From positions 53,571,429 to 53,635,428 of the forward strand of contig CM049312.1 of the NCBI GenBank assembly GCA_026874595.1: a DNA stretch of 64,000 nucleotides, written 5' to 3'. Made by a program: the position numbers and the translations under genes. Below the pieces are notes generated by a model, which saw only the letters and a program-made list of their open reading frames with translations, ran no database searches and had not been told where the DNA came from. The stretch is from Sipunculus nudus (taxonomy: Eukaryota > Annelida > Sipuncula > Golfingiida > Sipunculidae). This document shows, one piece after another, positions 1 through 28,178 of the stretch (position 1 is its first letter; each line of letters opens with the position of its first letter).

Positions 1-545
1 GAACTACAGAGGAGTCATGGTTGTGTACACAAGAATAGATATCAAATGAGCCCCATGTTTGTTATATCATTTTGCTTTGCTAATGCAGTCCTCTAAACTA
101 GCCAGTGCTCATTTGCTCATCCATGATTATAACACCTCAGTCTTTGCAGTATGTAAAGCTATATCCAGGTGGTGACAGAGCCAGATGCACCCATGCTGTG
201 ACTATTATAACATCACAGGCATAATCCTGGTGCTCTACCTTCAGCCATGTTACGTAGTATCTGAGACTGACCACAAGTAAAGACCTACAGTGCTGAACAG
301 TCTATAATTAATCAATGCTATTCAAAGGTACATTTGCAATATTTTGAAAAATGTTCACTGCACAGATGAATCTGTCTCAAAACTCCAAAAAAATTATATT
401 TCACAAGTGCTATATAGTAATTCAGAAAAATGAATAACCGAAGGAACATAAACAGACCTGCAGTGCTTTACATTTAAGTAAATGTGATCATCTTCTCGCT
501 TTTTAACCATGTTTTCTGCCTGCAGAAACCTGCACTAAAATATCA

Positions 546-731
546 TGTAACCCTCCCCGCCCGCATATCCCATCTTTTAGCCCGCATCCTGCCCTGCAGA
601 CTGCAAAGATTTTTTTTGGCCCGCCCCGCCCCATAAAAACCTGAAAAGTCAGCCCGTGGGGTCCCGCAGGGCAGGGCGGTTGCAGGCCCCCGCAGCAAGC
701 GGGGCAGGTTTGGGCCCACGCAGGGCTCTAG
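546..731. repeat. C/G-rich degenerate repeat, possible hAT fragment
   Basis: A stretch of repeated CCCGC/GGGGC words in otherwise AT-rich intergenic or intron sequence. The right end, read on the minus strand, starts TAGAGCCCTGCGTGGGCC, reminiscent of hAT-type ends. No matching left end was found, so this is only a tentative transposon remnant. Confidence 0.3.
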
Positions 732-838
732 TAGGCTGAATGTTGATTCCATGGTGTCATGTGTCAATGCTGTTGACCATCACAGATACTGTTCCTTGTC
801 ACTGTCTTATACTGGATGCTGTGTCCTTTTGCATTTAC

Positions 839-16822
<15,984 letters not shown>

Positions 16823-16942
16823 CGTGCTCAGTGGGTGTGATATTTATCTGAAAACCGACACTTGCCGCGCCGGTTTGGCACGACCATTTACTTCTTTTAA
16901 ATGTCGGGAGGTGTCGCTACTGTCAGGAGCACAAGACTGAAC

Positions 16943-16973
16943 CAGAGAGCTTAGATGTCATCTAAGCTCTCTG
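16943..16973. promoter_or_regulatory. Perfect 31-base palindrome upstream of the PNLDC1-like start
   Basis: Two 15-base arms, CAGAGAGCTTAGATG and its exact complement, around a single central T. The site lies about 120 bases 5' of the start codon, so in the promoter or 5' UTR. It could be a protein-binding site, a hairpin in the transcript, or a remnant of an insertion. Its role is unknown. Confidence 0.6.
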
Positions 16974-18816
16974 ACTGAACTCAACCTGGCACACAGTGGG
17001 GTACTGTTTGATGGGCATCACTGCATGTCATCTGAACATCGCATCTCCATCAGCAAAACTTTTTATCTGCTTGTCTCAGTAATGACTGTGTAAATGTCAA
17101 TAAATATGAATTTCACATGCATGAATATTATCTGCATGATTGTATGGCTAGGCTTGGTACATATATAGGCCTAGCTCTCGTGTTTTACATTTTGAAAATA
17201 TCTTTATTTTCTGTAACTACATTTTACTGGTCTTCCCCAGCTCCTCCAGCAATGGCTGGGCAGAAATTTTATGAAAATTGGTGCAACTATGCATATAGCC
17301 TTGCCGTACTGGTTAGTATATAATAACCTTATAATTTGCTGTAGACATGTGGCGCCACCTGCAACCCTTTCGGAACTTTCCTCAGTTTTCAACAACGAGT
17401 CTAGCTGAATGAAAATAATGCGAACAGGGTGACTTACAAAAAAAATGATTAACATGACACTTTGAAATTTTACAAGTTTTTTGATATGGGTAAGAGTTTT
17501 GAATCTATGGAGAGCCCAAAGAGTAAGGTACTTAATTGAACTGGCATTCTGCGGGGAAACAAACTCACAAGGTTATGACTCGTCTGGTAAGGGTTTGTGG
17601 GCGTCAAAATCTGGTACCCACAATGCAACGGTCTTCAAAATACACCAGCGCCGTAGGTATAAATATAGTGAAGAGGGTAATGTCGTCCGTTCAAATATGT
17701 TGAATAAAAATTGTTTAAAAGGTAAATTGCATATAAACATGGGTGTTTCTGTGGTAAGGACTTCATGGAATAAGTAATATTTTGCAATCCTGTGCATACG
17801 CATGTGAAATTTAAACAGAAGGTGTTTTCTTGAAATGTTGTAGGATTTTTCCCACAGATAAAAGAAAACAACACAGAATTTTAGGTTTAAATTACCAATT
17901 AAGTAGCCGAAATATCTGTCTTATATATTATACTGCCAGTTTGATATTTACACGTGATAAACAGGGAGCTAGAAGGGTCGCGGCAGGTTACTGAACTTCG
18001 CCTTATGTCGATTATCCTTTACCCCCCTTAACACGTCTAAATGACTAAACCTAGTGCTGACCAGACATGGGCCACTGGCCCACGTCTGCATCATTCAAAT
18101 GCACGCAGAAGAGTGAGGAGGCCTGAACATTCCCGGCCGTAGCCCAGCCTACTTTACAATAGGGATGGCATAAATGGGTCAGTCCAAATACTGATAGCTG
18201 AGAGATAGTAGGCCTGTTGTCTTACAATGTAACAAATTTAATATTTCAAAGTTTGACAGCTGAGACAAGTATAGTCCCATGCAGCCCGTCCCACACTATC
18301 CATGCATATTCAAGTTGGAAGAGGCTTGTTTTGTGTAAAAACAGCTTTTGGCGGAAAGGGTGCTGATGTTGGACTATTCTGAGTGGAATTCTCATATTTC
18401 CTGGTACGCTCCGAAATGTGACCATTAATCTGCATGGTTTAGCATGATCATAGTACGAGACTTCAATCGCTTGACAAATATACAGTTCTCTCGTTTTACA
18501 CAGTTTTAATTATAGATGAAAGGTAATTAAATCAATTGTGAACATATTTCGTATATCTGATTCAGTATATGAAGTATTTTTAAGTGACGTGTGTGCATGC
18601 ATGTGACCTTATACTAGTCAATGTTGAGTACAATTTACATCAAAGACCAGATTTCCTAGGAATAGATTCATGTATTTTCTCGATTTTTGTATATAAGATC
18701 ATGAATAACCCTCCAGTAGCTTAAGCCTTGTGCAGGAGTAGCTTTATGGATTGTTGTGTGTGCCATTTATGAACAACACAGAAGACACACATGCATGCAC
18801 ACGAGCATAATGGGAT

Positions 18817-18866
<50 letters not shown>

Positions 18867-19572
18867 GACAGATGTACCTACTCGTGAGGTTGTATAGATA
18901 AGATTTTATGTGTCAATCTGAAATATAACATTAATTAAAGGCGATCCGTGTGATTTATGAAAAGCCGGATCAATGTCCGAGTCCCTGAGGTTCGAGTCCA
19001 AGTCCGCCTTCCTCGAGTCTGAATCTAAAGTGCGAATTCGAGTAGAAAACGCCTTTAGATATATAAATATATATATAAATATATATATATATATGGCCTC
19101 ACATGTTTACATATAGGATCTAAAATAATGTATTATATGTAGGCCATCATTTTAATGTAAAATCATTATAATTACATTCATAATAAAATAGCTTGTATTT
19201 TCACTTAATACCGGTACCCAATTTGTTATTTAAATGAAATAAAAACAAATAAAATATGCATGTTTAAATATTTTGTGGCGATCCAGTAAAGACCCTGCAC
19301 GATGGTAAACGTTTATACTTCTCTAAGAGCTTCTCTTGAACGCTACTTTAAAACAAAGGACCCCCAAACTATATATATGCCGGGGGGGGGGGGGGGGGGT
19401 GCGGGGGGAGGGGCAGGGTATATTTATAGGTAATTTTATCATTCCCCGTCAACATCAAACGAGGCCTATAGGGCAAACTTATAAAGCAGTTGCAGGCTCT
19501 CTCTCTCTGTTTATATATGCATGAGACCTGCCTTTTAATTTTTAGGTTTAACCATTATTTAATGAACATATG

Positions 19573-19624
<52 letters not shown>

Positions 19625-19952
19625 TATAATTATTATAAAAATGTAACAGAAAGCCAGTTATAACTTGTTTATATAGCCTTAATATGTAACATCGATAAAA
19701 TTATATTTTAAACTTAAAGGCATAAAAGTGTGGTTTCAGTCTTTGCTCTCTCCATGCAAAAATTTAAATTTAGAAATGCCAAAATCCAGAATTACAACTG
19801 CATATTTACATTCAAAAACTGCACAGGTATATACAGGGCGCAACTGCATGTATATAAAAATATACCTTGTATGGGTGGGGTGTAGATTGCATCATTAATT
19901 GAGTTAAAAAAAACGAATTATGTTTGCTAAAAACAAATTCAATATGCATGCG

Positions 19953-20013
<61 letters not shown>

Positions 20014-20078
20014 TTAAATTAAATATATGATATCGTAATATTCTAGAAAAGGTCATAATATTTGCAATATTAAATAAT

Positions 20079-20136
<58 letters not shown>

Positions 20137-21789
20137 TATAAGCTATTCTTTCATTAATTCTAATATATTAATATATAAATATTATTCCCTGAATAGTGGA
20201 GGGGGTGGAGGATAACCCCCCCCCCCCCCCCCCCCCCCTTGCCAAAAAGTGGAGGGGATTCCCTTGGATGATTTTTTCCCTGAGTAAAAGCATTGACCTT
20301 TTTTTTATTTAAATTCGTATTCACCGACTGTAAATACTGTCGTTTCGTTGGCAAGGCGTTCCAGGAAACGAATGAATCGATACATCGCGATCAAGTACCA
20401 TCCCATGGCCCATCCTATTAAAAGCCCAGGCGTTTATTTTTTGCTTGAAAACCAAGGAAAATGTAAAAAGACAGAATCATTATTTGAAGGGGACGGAAAA
20501 ACATCCCCATTAAAATGTTTGTTTTCAGTATTTTTAATATATTCATTTAGCAACCTAGAGACGGCACATAAAGCAACGTACGGCAGTGCCACTGTGCTAG
20601 CAAGGCTGCAGCCAGTGCGTTCAAATGATGACCGGGTGAGCAGCACGTGCCCGGTTTTGCTGGGTCGCCATGACAGTTTGCATGTGGATGTTCGCGGGAT
20701 TCTGACAGCCATCTGTCACGGCGGAAGTCATCACGGCCTTTTCATCAAATTTAACTCGCGCTGTATATGAAGATCACAGCACTTTTGTGGTAGGTGTACA
20801 TGCGATAACTTGGTACATGATTAAATGAAAGCAGGTACACGTATCTTCAGGCTTTGTAAATCGTGTGCGAGGAGAAATTTGGCTCAGCCAGCTGTGTCAG
20901 AAAGTAACTTGGTCAGGATGTTTTTGTACTCGGGCCATCGCGTGAGCAGTTTGTAGCGCCTGTATTGTTAGACCTACTAGGAGCACCATTTTCAGCTGGA
21001 AAGTCTTTAAAGCAGTATTATAATAATAATATTACTATTAATAGGCCTTTATATTTCATAATAAAAAAAAAATTATTTTAGTAAAAACTATTATATTATA
21101 AAGGTATACATCATTAATATTACAGTGAAAACTATATAAAAATATGAATTTTTACAAACTTTGAATTCTTATGAATCTATGATAATAATATGAACCTGTA
21201 TAGCTGTGATGTACAGTGTTGCATTAAAATTAGCAGTTATACAAGAAAGCATTTTATGATTTTTTGTCAGAATAATATCATTGACAGTTATATATTAACA
21301 CTGTACACTAGCAACATAAAGATAGTGCTAGACTAGTATTACCAATTTTGTAAATATTAGTTTATTTTTAGTGTACATTATTTTGTGGTGTTTAGACCTT
21401 AAGTAGTCTATTTCTGTTTTCAGGACTGTCATGGCTGGTATACAGCATGGGGTGAGGGGTCGTACAAAATTGGCACATGTTTATTTGTTCAAAGCATCAG
21501 TATATGTATTATGAACTGAAACGCCAAATAAACATAAATTATTTTCACAAAAAAATTTATATGGGCCTTGAGATAAATAAACCCTATCAGTGTGAGTAAT
21601 AGACATTTTTTATTGAATTCTGACTTTGTATGATTGTATTAAAAAGAAGAGACACTTTGAGGGCTGTTTGCTTTACCAGATTAAAGCTGTGTTTCCATGC
21701 ATCCCCAAATATTGTGGCTGCAAAAGACTTAAGAACGCTGTATAATGCGCAGTCCAAAAAAACTGTTTCCATAAGTACGTAAGTTTATC
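16974..21789. other. Intergenic spacer with microsatellites, no supported gene
   Basis: Contains (TA)n at 18820-18862 and 19569-19620, TA/CA at 19953-20011, (AAT)n at 20078-20131, and poly-G/C runs near 19382 and 20219. A GAGTCC-rich stretch lies at 18975-19045 and an isolated GTGGCGCCACC motif at 17351. A more CpG-rich patch at about 20570-20960 might be a promoter or 5' UTR exon, with GTGAGC after ACCGG near 20634 as a possible donor, but nothing proves it. ORFs at 17481-17777 and 20348-20770 resemble no known protein. Confidence 0.6.
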
Positions 21790-21797
21790 TTGCGGAT

Positions 21798-22494
21798 CAG
21801 GGTTGGGGCCAAGTACAAGTGAAAGTACCTATGTACAGGTACAAGTACTTGTGAATTGGCCAGGTACAGGTACCAGTACGTGATTTTCACCAAGTACCTC
21901 GGTACAGGTACAGGTACTTTAGAATGTACCTAGGTACAGGTACTTTTATTTTAGGATCACTTCAAACACATTTTTATGGATAATTATAGTGGCATAAAAA
22001 GTCCATTAAGTGCAACAAGTAAAGTATGACATCATACATTCACAAATATGATATTCAAGTCTACTGAAATTCCATTAAGTACACCAAGTACAGTATGACA
22101 CCATACTTCACAAACATGATATTTGTGTACTAAAAGTTCATTAAGTGCACCAAGTACAGTATAATCAAATGATTTGCTCAATTAATGGTTACAGCTGATT
22201 TCACACGTGACCATTTTTGGAGGTGTGATAACAATTCAATTCAAGAGCAGTTTATCACACTGATGGCATGCTGATTATTTTACATTCAAGGTAACCAAAT
22301 TTTTAAAGAAAAAAGAAAAAAAAATTTTTAAATTGAAAATATGTAAATGTACCTGAAGTACCTTGTACCAGGTACAGCTGCTTTAGTTCCAGGTACAGGT
22401 ACAAGGTACTTCCTACCCATGACAGCCAGGTAAAGGTACAGGTACTCTGAATTGTGTACATAGGTACAGGTACAAGTACCTGGCCCCAACCCTG
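21798..22494. mobile_element. hAT-like non-autonomous DNA transposon rich in GTAC
   Basis: Inverted ends CAGGGTTGGGGCCA followed by (A/G)GTAC on both sides. They are flanked by 8-base near-duplications TTGCGGAT (left) and TTTTGGAT (right), as expected of hAT elements. Subterminal regions are filled with AGGTACAGGTACAAGTACCT-type repeats on both sides. There is no ORF of note, so movement would need an outside transposase. Confidence 0.85.
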
Positions 22495-22502
22495 TTTTGG
22501 AT

Positions 22503-23390
22503 ACCCTTTTGAGTGCCTATTTTGAAAATGCACACATGCGCAATTTCATTTTAAATGCACTGGGTGACCTGGCGCAGGGGCAATGTTGGGAAATGTAGGC
22601 ATGTTTGCCCTCCACCAAACGGATGAAAAGTTCATCGATCCGTTTCAATGCAGTCCGTTTTTGCAGATACACATGCAGAGCACGTTAAAACGTACATATG
22701 GAAACAAGTCATCTTAAAAAGAGGGATGTGATTTTTTGCATACAAGACGTACAAGATTTACAGATACATGGAAATACAGCCTAAATATTGCATGACATCA
22801 TTTCCAAATGATAGTGGAATGAGTGGGGAATCTGGGTCAAATGTTGGTCAACTAAAGACAGCTTGTAATTAAGGACCTATTAGACATCACCTCCCTGACC
22901 TAATTGTAGATTCAAACCACTTGATACAATGAATAATAATATGAAGTTATATTATCATGACATAAATATGTTACTGGTTTGTTGAAGTAACTTCTGGTAA
23001 AACTGACATGTACTATAAAGCAAAAAAAAGGGTCTTCCTTCATTTGTAGCAACAAGCTAAATTTTAATCACTTGTATGAACAGATGATATGTTATCTTAA
23101 CATTTGTTTTTTTTTTTCTTCTTTGATAGATTTTTACCAGTTACACAGTCAGTATGCTAAATGTGTGTTTTTCATGTTAGTTTTCTTTTTGACATTAAAA
23201 TTGCGAGTAATTTTGAGCTTAATGAAACAATACATCTCTGCTAACATCCACAAAAAGATAGGCTTATATATATCAACTAGAATACGGGTTGTCGACAAGC
23301 GACTACATGTATCCGCCTAAATCAGAGTGGAACGGGTGAAGTGAGGCATGGATTGAGTGGCAAGGGGAAATAGAGTGAAGTGTTGCATAT
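22503..23390. other. Spacer, nothing recognised
   Basis: AT-rich sequence with no convincing exon, RNA gene or repeat boundary. Confidence 0.5.
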
Positions 23391-23394
23391 TAGC

Positions 23395-24290
23395 ATGGAT
23401 GTCTGCAGCCAAATGGTGTATGTAGGTTGCGCCACCTACCACAAAATCCAGAAAGCCGTCCAAGTTTGTATACATATGCAAAATTTGAGGCAGATAAGTC
23501 AAACCACTATATGTTTATGAGTAATTTTAGCCCGTGGCAGACAAGCAGTTGGACGCTGTGCAAAAATGGTTGAAGGTGGCGCCACCAGTTTTGCGTATGA
23601 TAAAGAGCTATGTGAGAACTATACACATGCAAAACCTTGGCCCAATCGGTCAAACAGTTCCTAAGATATGAGCTTGGATGTCTGCTGCATAAACTAGAAT
23701 GCAGGTGGCGCCACCTGTCATAAAATCAAGAGAGCTGTCGGGGATGTATAAACCTGCAAAATTTTAGGCAGATATGTCAAACCACTGCCGAGATATGAGT
23801 GATTTTATCCCATGGCAGAAAAACAGACGGGAACTGTGCAAAAATGGCTGCAGGTGGCGCCACTAGTTTTGCTTATAATAAAGAGCTATGTGAGATCTAT
23901 ACACATGCAAAATTTTGGCCCAATCGGTCAAACGGTTCCCGAGATATGAGCTTGGATGTCTGCAGCGTAAACGTGAATGTAGGTGGCGCCACATGTCACA
24001 AAATCAGAAAAGCTGTCCAGGATGTATACGCATGCCAAATTTCAGGTGAATTAGTCAAATCACTGCAGAGATATGAGTGATTTTAACCCAAGGCAGACGA
24101 ACAGATGGACACTGTGCAAAAATGGTTGCAGGTGGCGCCACCATTTTTTGTGTATGTTATAAAGCTCTCCAAGGGCTACATTTGTGCAAAAAAATTTTCC
24201 TGATCCGTCAAATGGTTCCTGAGATATGTGGGTTTATGTGTGGAAACAGACGCACAAACGGACGCAGAGCGCAGAGGAAAGGTCAGAGGT
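23395..24290 (+). repeat. Tandem array, about 278-bp composite unit with GGTGGCGCCACC palindromes (array 1)
   Basis: Palindromic cores (some with one mismatch) start at 23424, 23575, 23704, 23853, 23982 and 24131. The spacing alternates near 129 and 149-151 bases, so the true unit is about 278 bases and holds two cores. Between cores are conserved words such as CCCAATCGGTCAAACGGTTCC and GAGATATGAGCTTGGATGTCTGC. About three units are present. Confidence 0.85.
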
Positions 24291-24684
24291 CAAAACAAAA
24301 TTGGGGCGCAGCAGTTCACATGTGACCCGAACATAATCCCGGGTTTAGTAAAATTCCGCCCAGCGGTTACGGAGGAGTTCTCCGGACACCTACGCCGCTG
24401 CGGCAGCGTGCAGCTGAAAACATAGTATCCGCAAAACTCTGTTTTGGCGGATACAAATATAAAAAGAAATCAACTCTAACTTAGCCACTTTCACTGAAAA
24501 TTACCAAAATATCCACATATATCAGATATCACAGCAATTTAAAATTGAAAAACAAAAGTAAAAAAAAACTCAAAACACTTTACAATCAGTTCACACAGCA
24601 ACAACTTATATTCACGTTGTCACATACATTGGATAACAGAGATATGCTTGTCCTTATTCTTCTTCACATAATTATTACCCCATA
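24291..24684. other. Spacer, nothing recognised
   Basis: Ordinary AT-rich sequence between two tandem arrays. No gene is supported. Confidence 0.4.
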
Positions 24685-25138
24685 ATTGCTCTGGCTGCCC
24701 TCCTGGTGTGCCTGTATGAGAAACAGTGTAGGTCTGACTGCCCTCCTGGTGTGTTTGTATGAGCAACAGTGTAGGTCTGACTGCCCTCCTGGTATGCCTG
24801 TATGAGTTAGAGTGTAGGTCTGACTGCCCTCCTGGTACACCTGTATAATTACAGTGTAGGTCTGACTGCCCTCCTTGTACGCCTGTATGAGTTACAGTGT
24901 AGGTCTGACTGCCCTCCTGGTATGTTTGTATGAGTTACAGTGTAGGTCTGACTACCCTCCTTGTATGCCTGTAAGAGTTACAGTGTAGGTCTGACTGCCC
25001 TTCTGGTACACCTGTAAGAGTTACAGTGTAGGTCTGACTGCCCTCCTGGTATACCTGTATGAGTTACAGTGAAGGTCCGACTACCCTCCTGGTATACCTG
25101 TATGAGTTACAGTGTAGGTCTGACTGCCCTCCTTGTGT
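24685..25138 (+). repeat. 43-bp minisatellite, about ten copies
   Basis: Unit of the form GTAGGTCTGACTGCCCTCCT followed by GGTATGCCTGTATGAGTTACAGT. Successive GTAGGTCTGAC words at 24728, 24771 and 24814 are 43 bases apart. Copies differ by a few substitutions. Confidence 0.93.
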
Positions 25139-25978
25139 CATATATGGTGTGTTTGTATGTGATGGATAAGCAGACTGACCAGAAACCTTTTGTCATTGGA
25201 GTGCATTACTTATACCAGGTTGACCAAGATTTGTCAAGAAGAGGTATAATCAGATTTGTAGTTGTACTAGATTTGAGTGGGTACAGAAGTTTTCAAGTTC
25301 ATCACAATAGTTCTGTTCTCTTCATTAAAACAGTGATCAATGAAATACAGCATGTGGACCTGAAAACAGATTGTCTGTGTCCTGTGATCTGTTAACATCA
25401 CTACTAGTGTCACATCTGGGTTGTAAATCAGTGTTGTTGACATAGTAACACCATCAGCTGAGGGCTTTTTACTGTGTTTCATGACAGGATGCTGCTCGAG
25501 ATTGGGATGCAGTTCTGTTATCATCATTTAGAGCTGATGATATGACATTTACAGTTGTTGGATATTTGCATATGAACCGGATATGAGAAAAAAAGACAGG
25601 GATTGAAAATAGGGGGGGGGGGCATATAGGGATGGGGGCAAGGGAGGGGGTTTCCCCCTCACATAGTGTAGAAACATTTTTAGGCTGCACAAAACCAAGG
25701 TATCTAAAAATACATCATAAAATGAAATCTGGCTTTTTTTCATAATTAAGCAATGAATATTTTCCTCATATTTAGGTAAAAAAAAAGGGGGGCATGCCCC
25801 TACAAAATCTACATCTTAAGACAGATATATGGAAAAAGTATATAATGATCAAATGGTTAGAGGATCTAAACTGTGTAACCTGAAGTTCAAGGTAACTGTT
25901 AATGACAGTATAATATTCACAATGAGGTGACTGCTTGTATCATTACTATATCTGTTTCGTTAGATGATATTGTTAATT
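25139..25978. other. Spacer, nothing recognised
   Basis: Small ORFs on both strands look random. There are poly-G runs near 25611 and 25787. No repeat edge was found before the LTR element. Confidence 0.4.
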
Positions 25979-25982
25979 GTAG

Positions 25983-26900
25983 TGTTATGTGGTAAGAGGT
26001 GTTAATATCTATTATAAATAATTACTGATTTTAACGCAATATTTTGGTACACATAAGATCAGTTACCAGTTCAGCAGATGGAAAGACAGACAGAGCGACA
26101 GTGAAAAATAATAATAGCCTAAATTGGTGTACCAGCGCATTGTCTATCATTGTAAGACAGGTGTTTGGATTCCGATCTCCATATGTCGGTTAGCATATAG
26201 GTTTAGAAAAGAAGCTGATAAATGAGTATTTTAATGGACATAAATTCTGAATGCAGACAACCAGTGATTTCTATAGACTGGTATAATTGTTATAGCCATG
26301 TGAACGTAAACTTAATCAAGTAAGTCAAAATAGATTCTGTTATTATAGGCATCAGCAGAAGCCAGGTTTAGATCTGGATGACAGTGTAAAATGATATTAA
26401 AGTCAGAGGTACGGTGAATACCGACCTACGCATCAGGCAGCAATTTAGGACAGGAAAACAGTATCAAAAGTGAGTCAGTAAGTAGCTGGGTCACACAGAA
26501 TTGATCAGGAGACAAATATATAACCTGAATATATTAATGACAGAATATAATTATATTACCTGAGTTTTAGGTAAAACAGGGAAAAAGTTTGTGCGTAGGC
26601 GAAAGCCGAAGCCATACATGGTTATCTAAACAGTCGGGTATGTCATAATGACACATATCCAATATCCAATAGAAAAAGTGTAAGATGATGTAAAGGTTTG
26701 TGACGTAGTAATACTGATACAAAAACCTGTGTTGGGCTGGGAACTGGCAGACAGACCCACGCCATCATCAACATGTAAACCAAGACAACTGGAAATAAAA
26801 CAGCACAATATCCAACTTGGACTGTCTCAGTTATTCACCTGACGCGCCGTGTGACTGTGTTATGGCCAGGGAAGAACTCCCCTAATTCCCCGTTGTAACA
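25983..26900 (+). repeat. 5' LTR (918 bp)
   Basis: Matches 28179-29096 end to end with no length difference. It includes a tRNA-like stretch (about 26113-26185) with an A-box-like TAGCCTAAATTGG and a B-box-like GTTTGGATTCCGA. Confidence 0.92.
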
Positions 26901-27333
26901 CATTGGTGGAGAACCGGGGCATGAAACTATTATTGAATATTATCATACAATTAAGGGACTACTTTTTTACCTTCTTGCTGTGTTACGATAAGATGTACTC
27001 CAACACACACAAAAAAATATATAAAAACAAAAACCAACTAGCATACTAGAGATAGCTACTAGTATATTGTAGGCCTATTTTCCATGTTTCCTGATACTAT
27101 ATTGGTGTTTATGGATTGTACTGCCGCTGCAGCCAGTACTTTGATGCGATTTTTCATGTTATACTATTGATACTTCTTGTATTTTATATATGTCTATCGT
27201 TATGATCATTATTGTTATTATACATGTATTCACCGATTTATCCTATTATTCTTGCTTACATTGTTCTAATGTTGTACACATTGTCCCCTGTTCATATATT
27301 GTTTATCCATTGAATCATATTTTAAATTGGCAC

Positions 27334-27858
27334 TTACCTTTTGTCTTCCCCTCTTCTAAATCTTACTCGTATGCCTGGTAATTTCCTCTTTTTTAGTGCC
27401 GTAACCACGTACCAAAAAGTCACAAACTTTAACATCGCGAAAGGTATTACCCCCTCCAGCTGGCGTACCTCCTGCCAACTGTTCAATGACTTACCTGCAC
27501 GTCTACCACTTAATCTAAATAATGTCCCTCTATTTTCTACTTCTGAGCACCCCCACCGATCACATACTATCTGTTCGATAGCAGCAACCGCTTCCTGCAG
27601 GGTCCGGGCTCCATGATATTCCCGTTCCGCTTTTCTACTAATGTCCCTGCATTTATGGCACCTGCACTGGTGGGTCTGCAGTAAATGCAGCCCCTGTGTC
27701 CTGCCTTCCCCCCATCTTTGAACGTAATTAAAAAATCGTCCCCTAGTGTCGTGCGACATCTGCCGCAGGTGTGAAGTTAAAAGTCTCTCCTGCCGCCACG
27801 CCGTGTTTGGACAGTCCACATAATGATTTGGTAAAGAATACCACCATTCAGTTGGCAT
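27334..27858 (-). CDS. Unrecognised 174-residue ORF inside the LTR element, antisense
   Basis: Open reading frame on the strand opposite to the inferred LTR orientation, filling much of the interior. The protein is basic and Trp-rich at its start (MPTEWWYSLPNHYVDCPN). It has a Cys/His cluster HQCRCHKCRD near residues 63-72, a helical middle, and a Lys/Arg-rich C-terminus (ALKKRKLPGIRVRFRRGEDK). I recognise no domain. It could be a captured host exon, a remnant of a gag-like protein, a self-encoded factor, or chance. If the element really runs on the minus strand, this would be its only sense ORF. Confidence 0.4.
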   Translation of the reverse strand: MPTEWWYSLPNHYVDCPNTAWRQERLLTSHLRQMSHDTRGRFFNYVQRWGEGRTQGLHLLQTHQCRCHKCRDISRKAEREYHGARTLQEAVAAIEQIVCDRWGCSEVENRGTLFRLSGRRAGKSLNSWQEVRQLEGVIPFAMLKFVTFWYVVTALKKRKLPGIRVRFRRGEDKR

Positions 27859-28178
27859 TGCGCTCGGGTCTCGCCAATTAGCTGCTCACAGGACCGGCAA
27901 GATCGTCTTTGCCGACACCTCATGCATTCACCTAGCTGTCAGCCTAGCTCGCGCATTCGAGTCTTGCCATATTTTTTTCAAACAGGCAAATGGGCAGATC
28001 TCTCCCATTAACTCTATATATATACCCATTGCTTTCATACCCTTTCTGTACTCTTAATTAATAACGGCTCATTCCGTTTTTCTGATATGATTCTTTGGCG
28101 TTATTTAAATTGTCCCCAGTGTGTTGTTCATCTTCCTGTGTATTTGACCCGGAGTTCAAATTTTGAGCCCCAGGGATA

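Noticed and set aside
17481-17777. 98-codon ORF with complementary ORFs on the other strand
   Set aside because: No similarity to known proteins and no supporting splice or promoter signals.
20348-20770. 140-codon plus-strand ORF in CpG-richer sequence
   Set aside because: No recognisable domain, no ATG at the start of the frame, an overlapping antisense ORF of similar quality, and no splice context.
24685-25138. Regular 43-base repeats considered as a CRISPR array
   Set aside because: Units abut with no unique spacers, and the genome is clearly eukaryotic; it is a minisatellite.
27341-27616. 91-codon plus-strand ORF inside the short LTR element
   Set aside because: It overlaps the longer antisense ORF and shows no domain; treated as its shadow.
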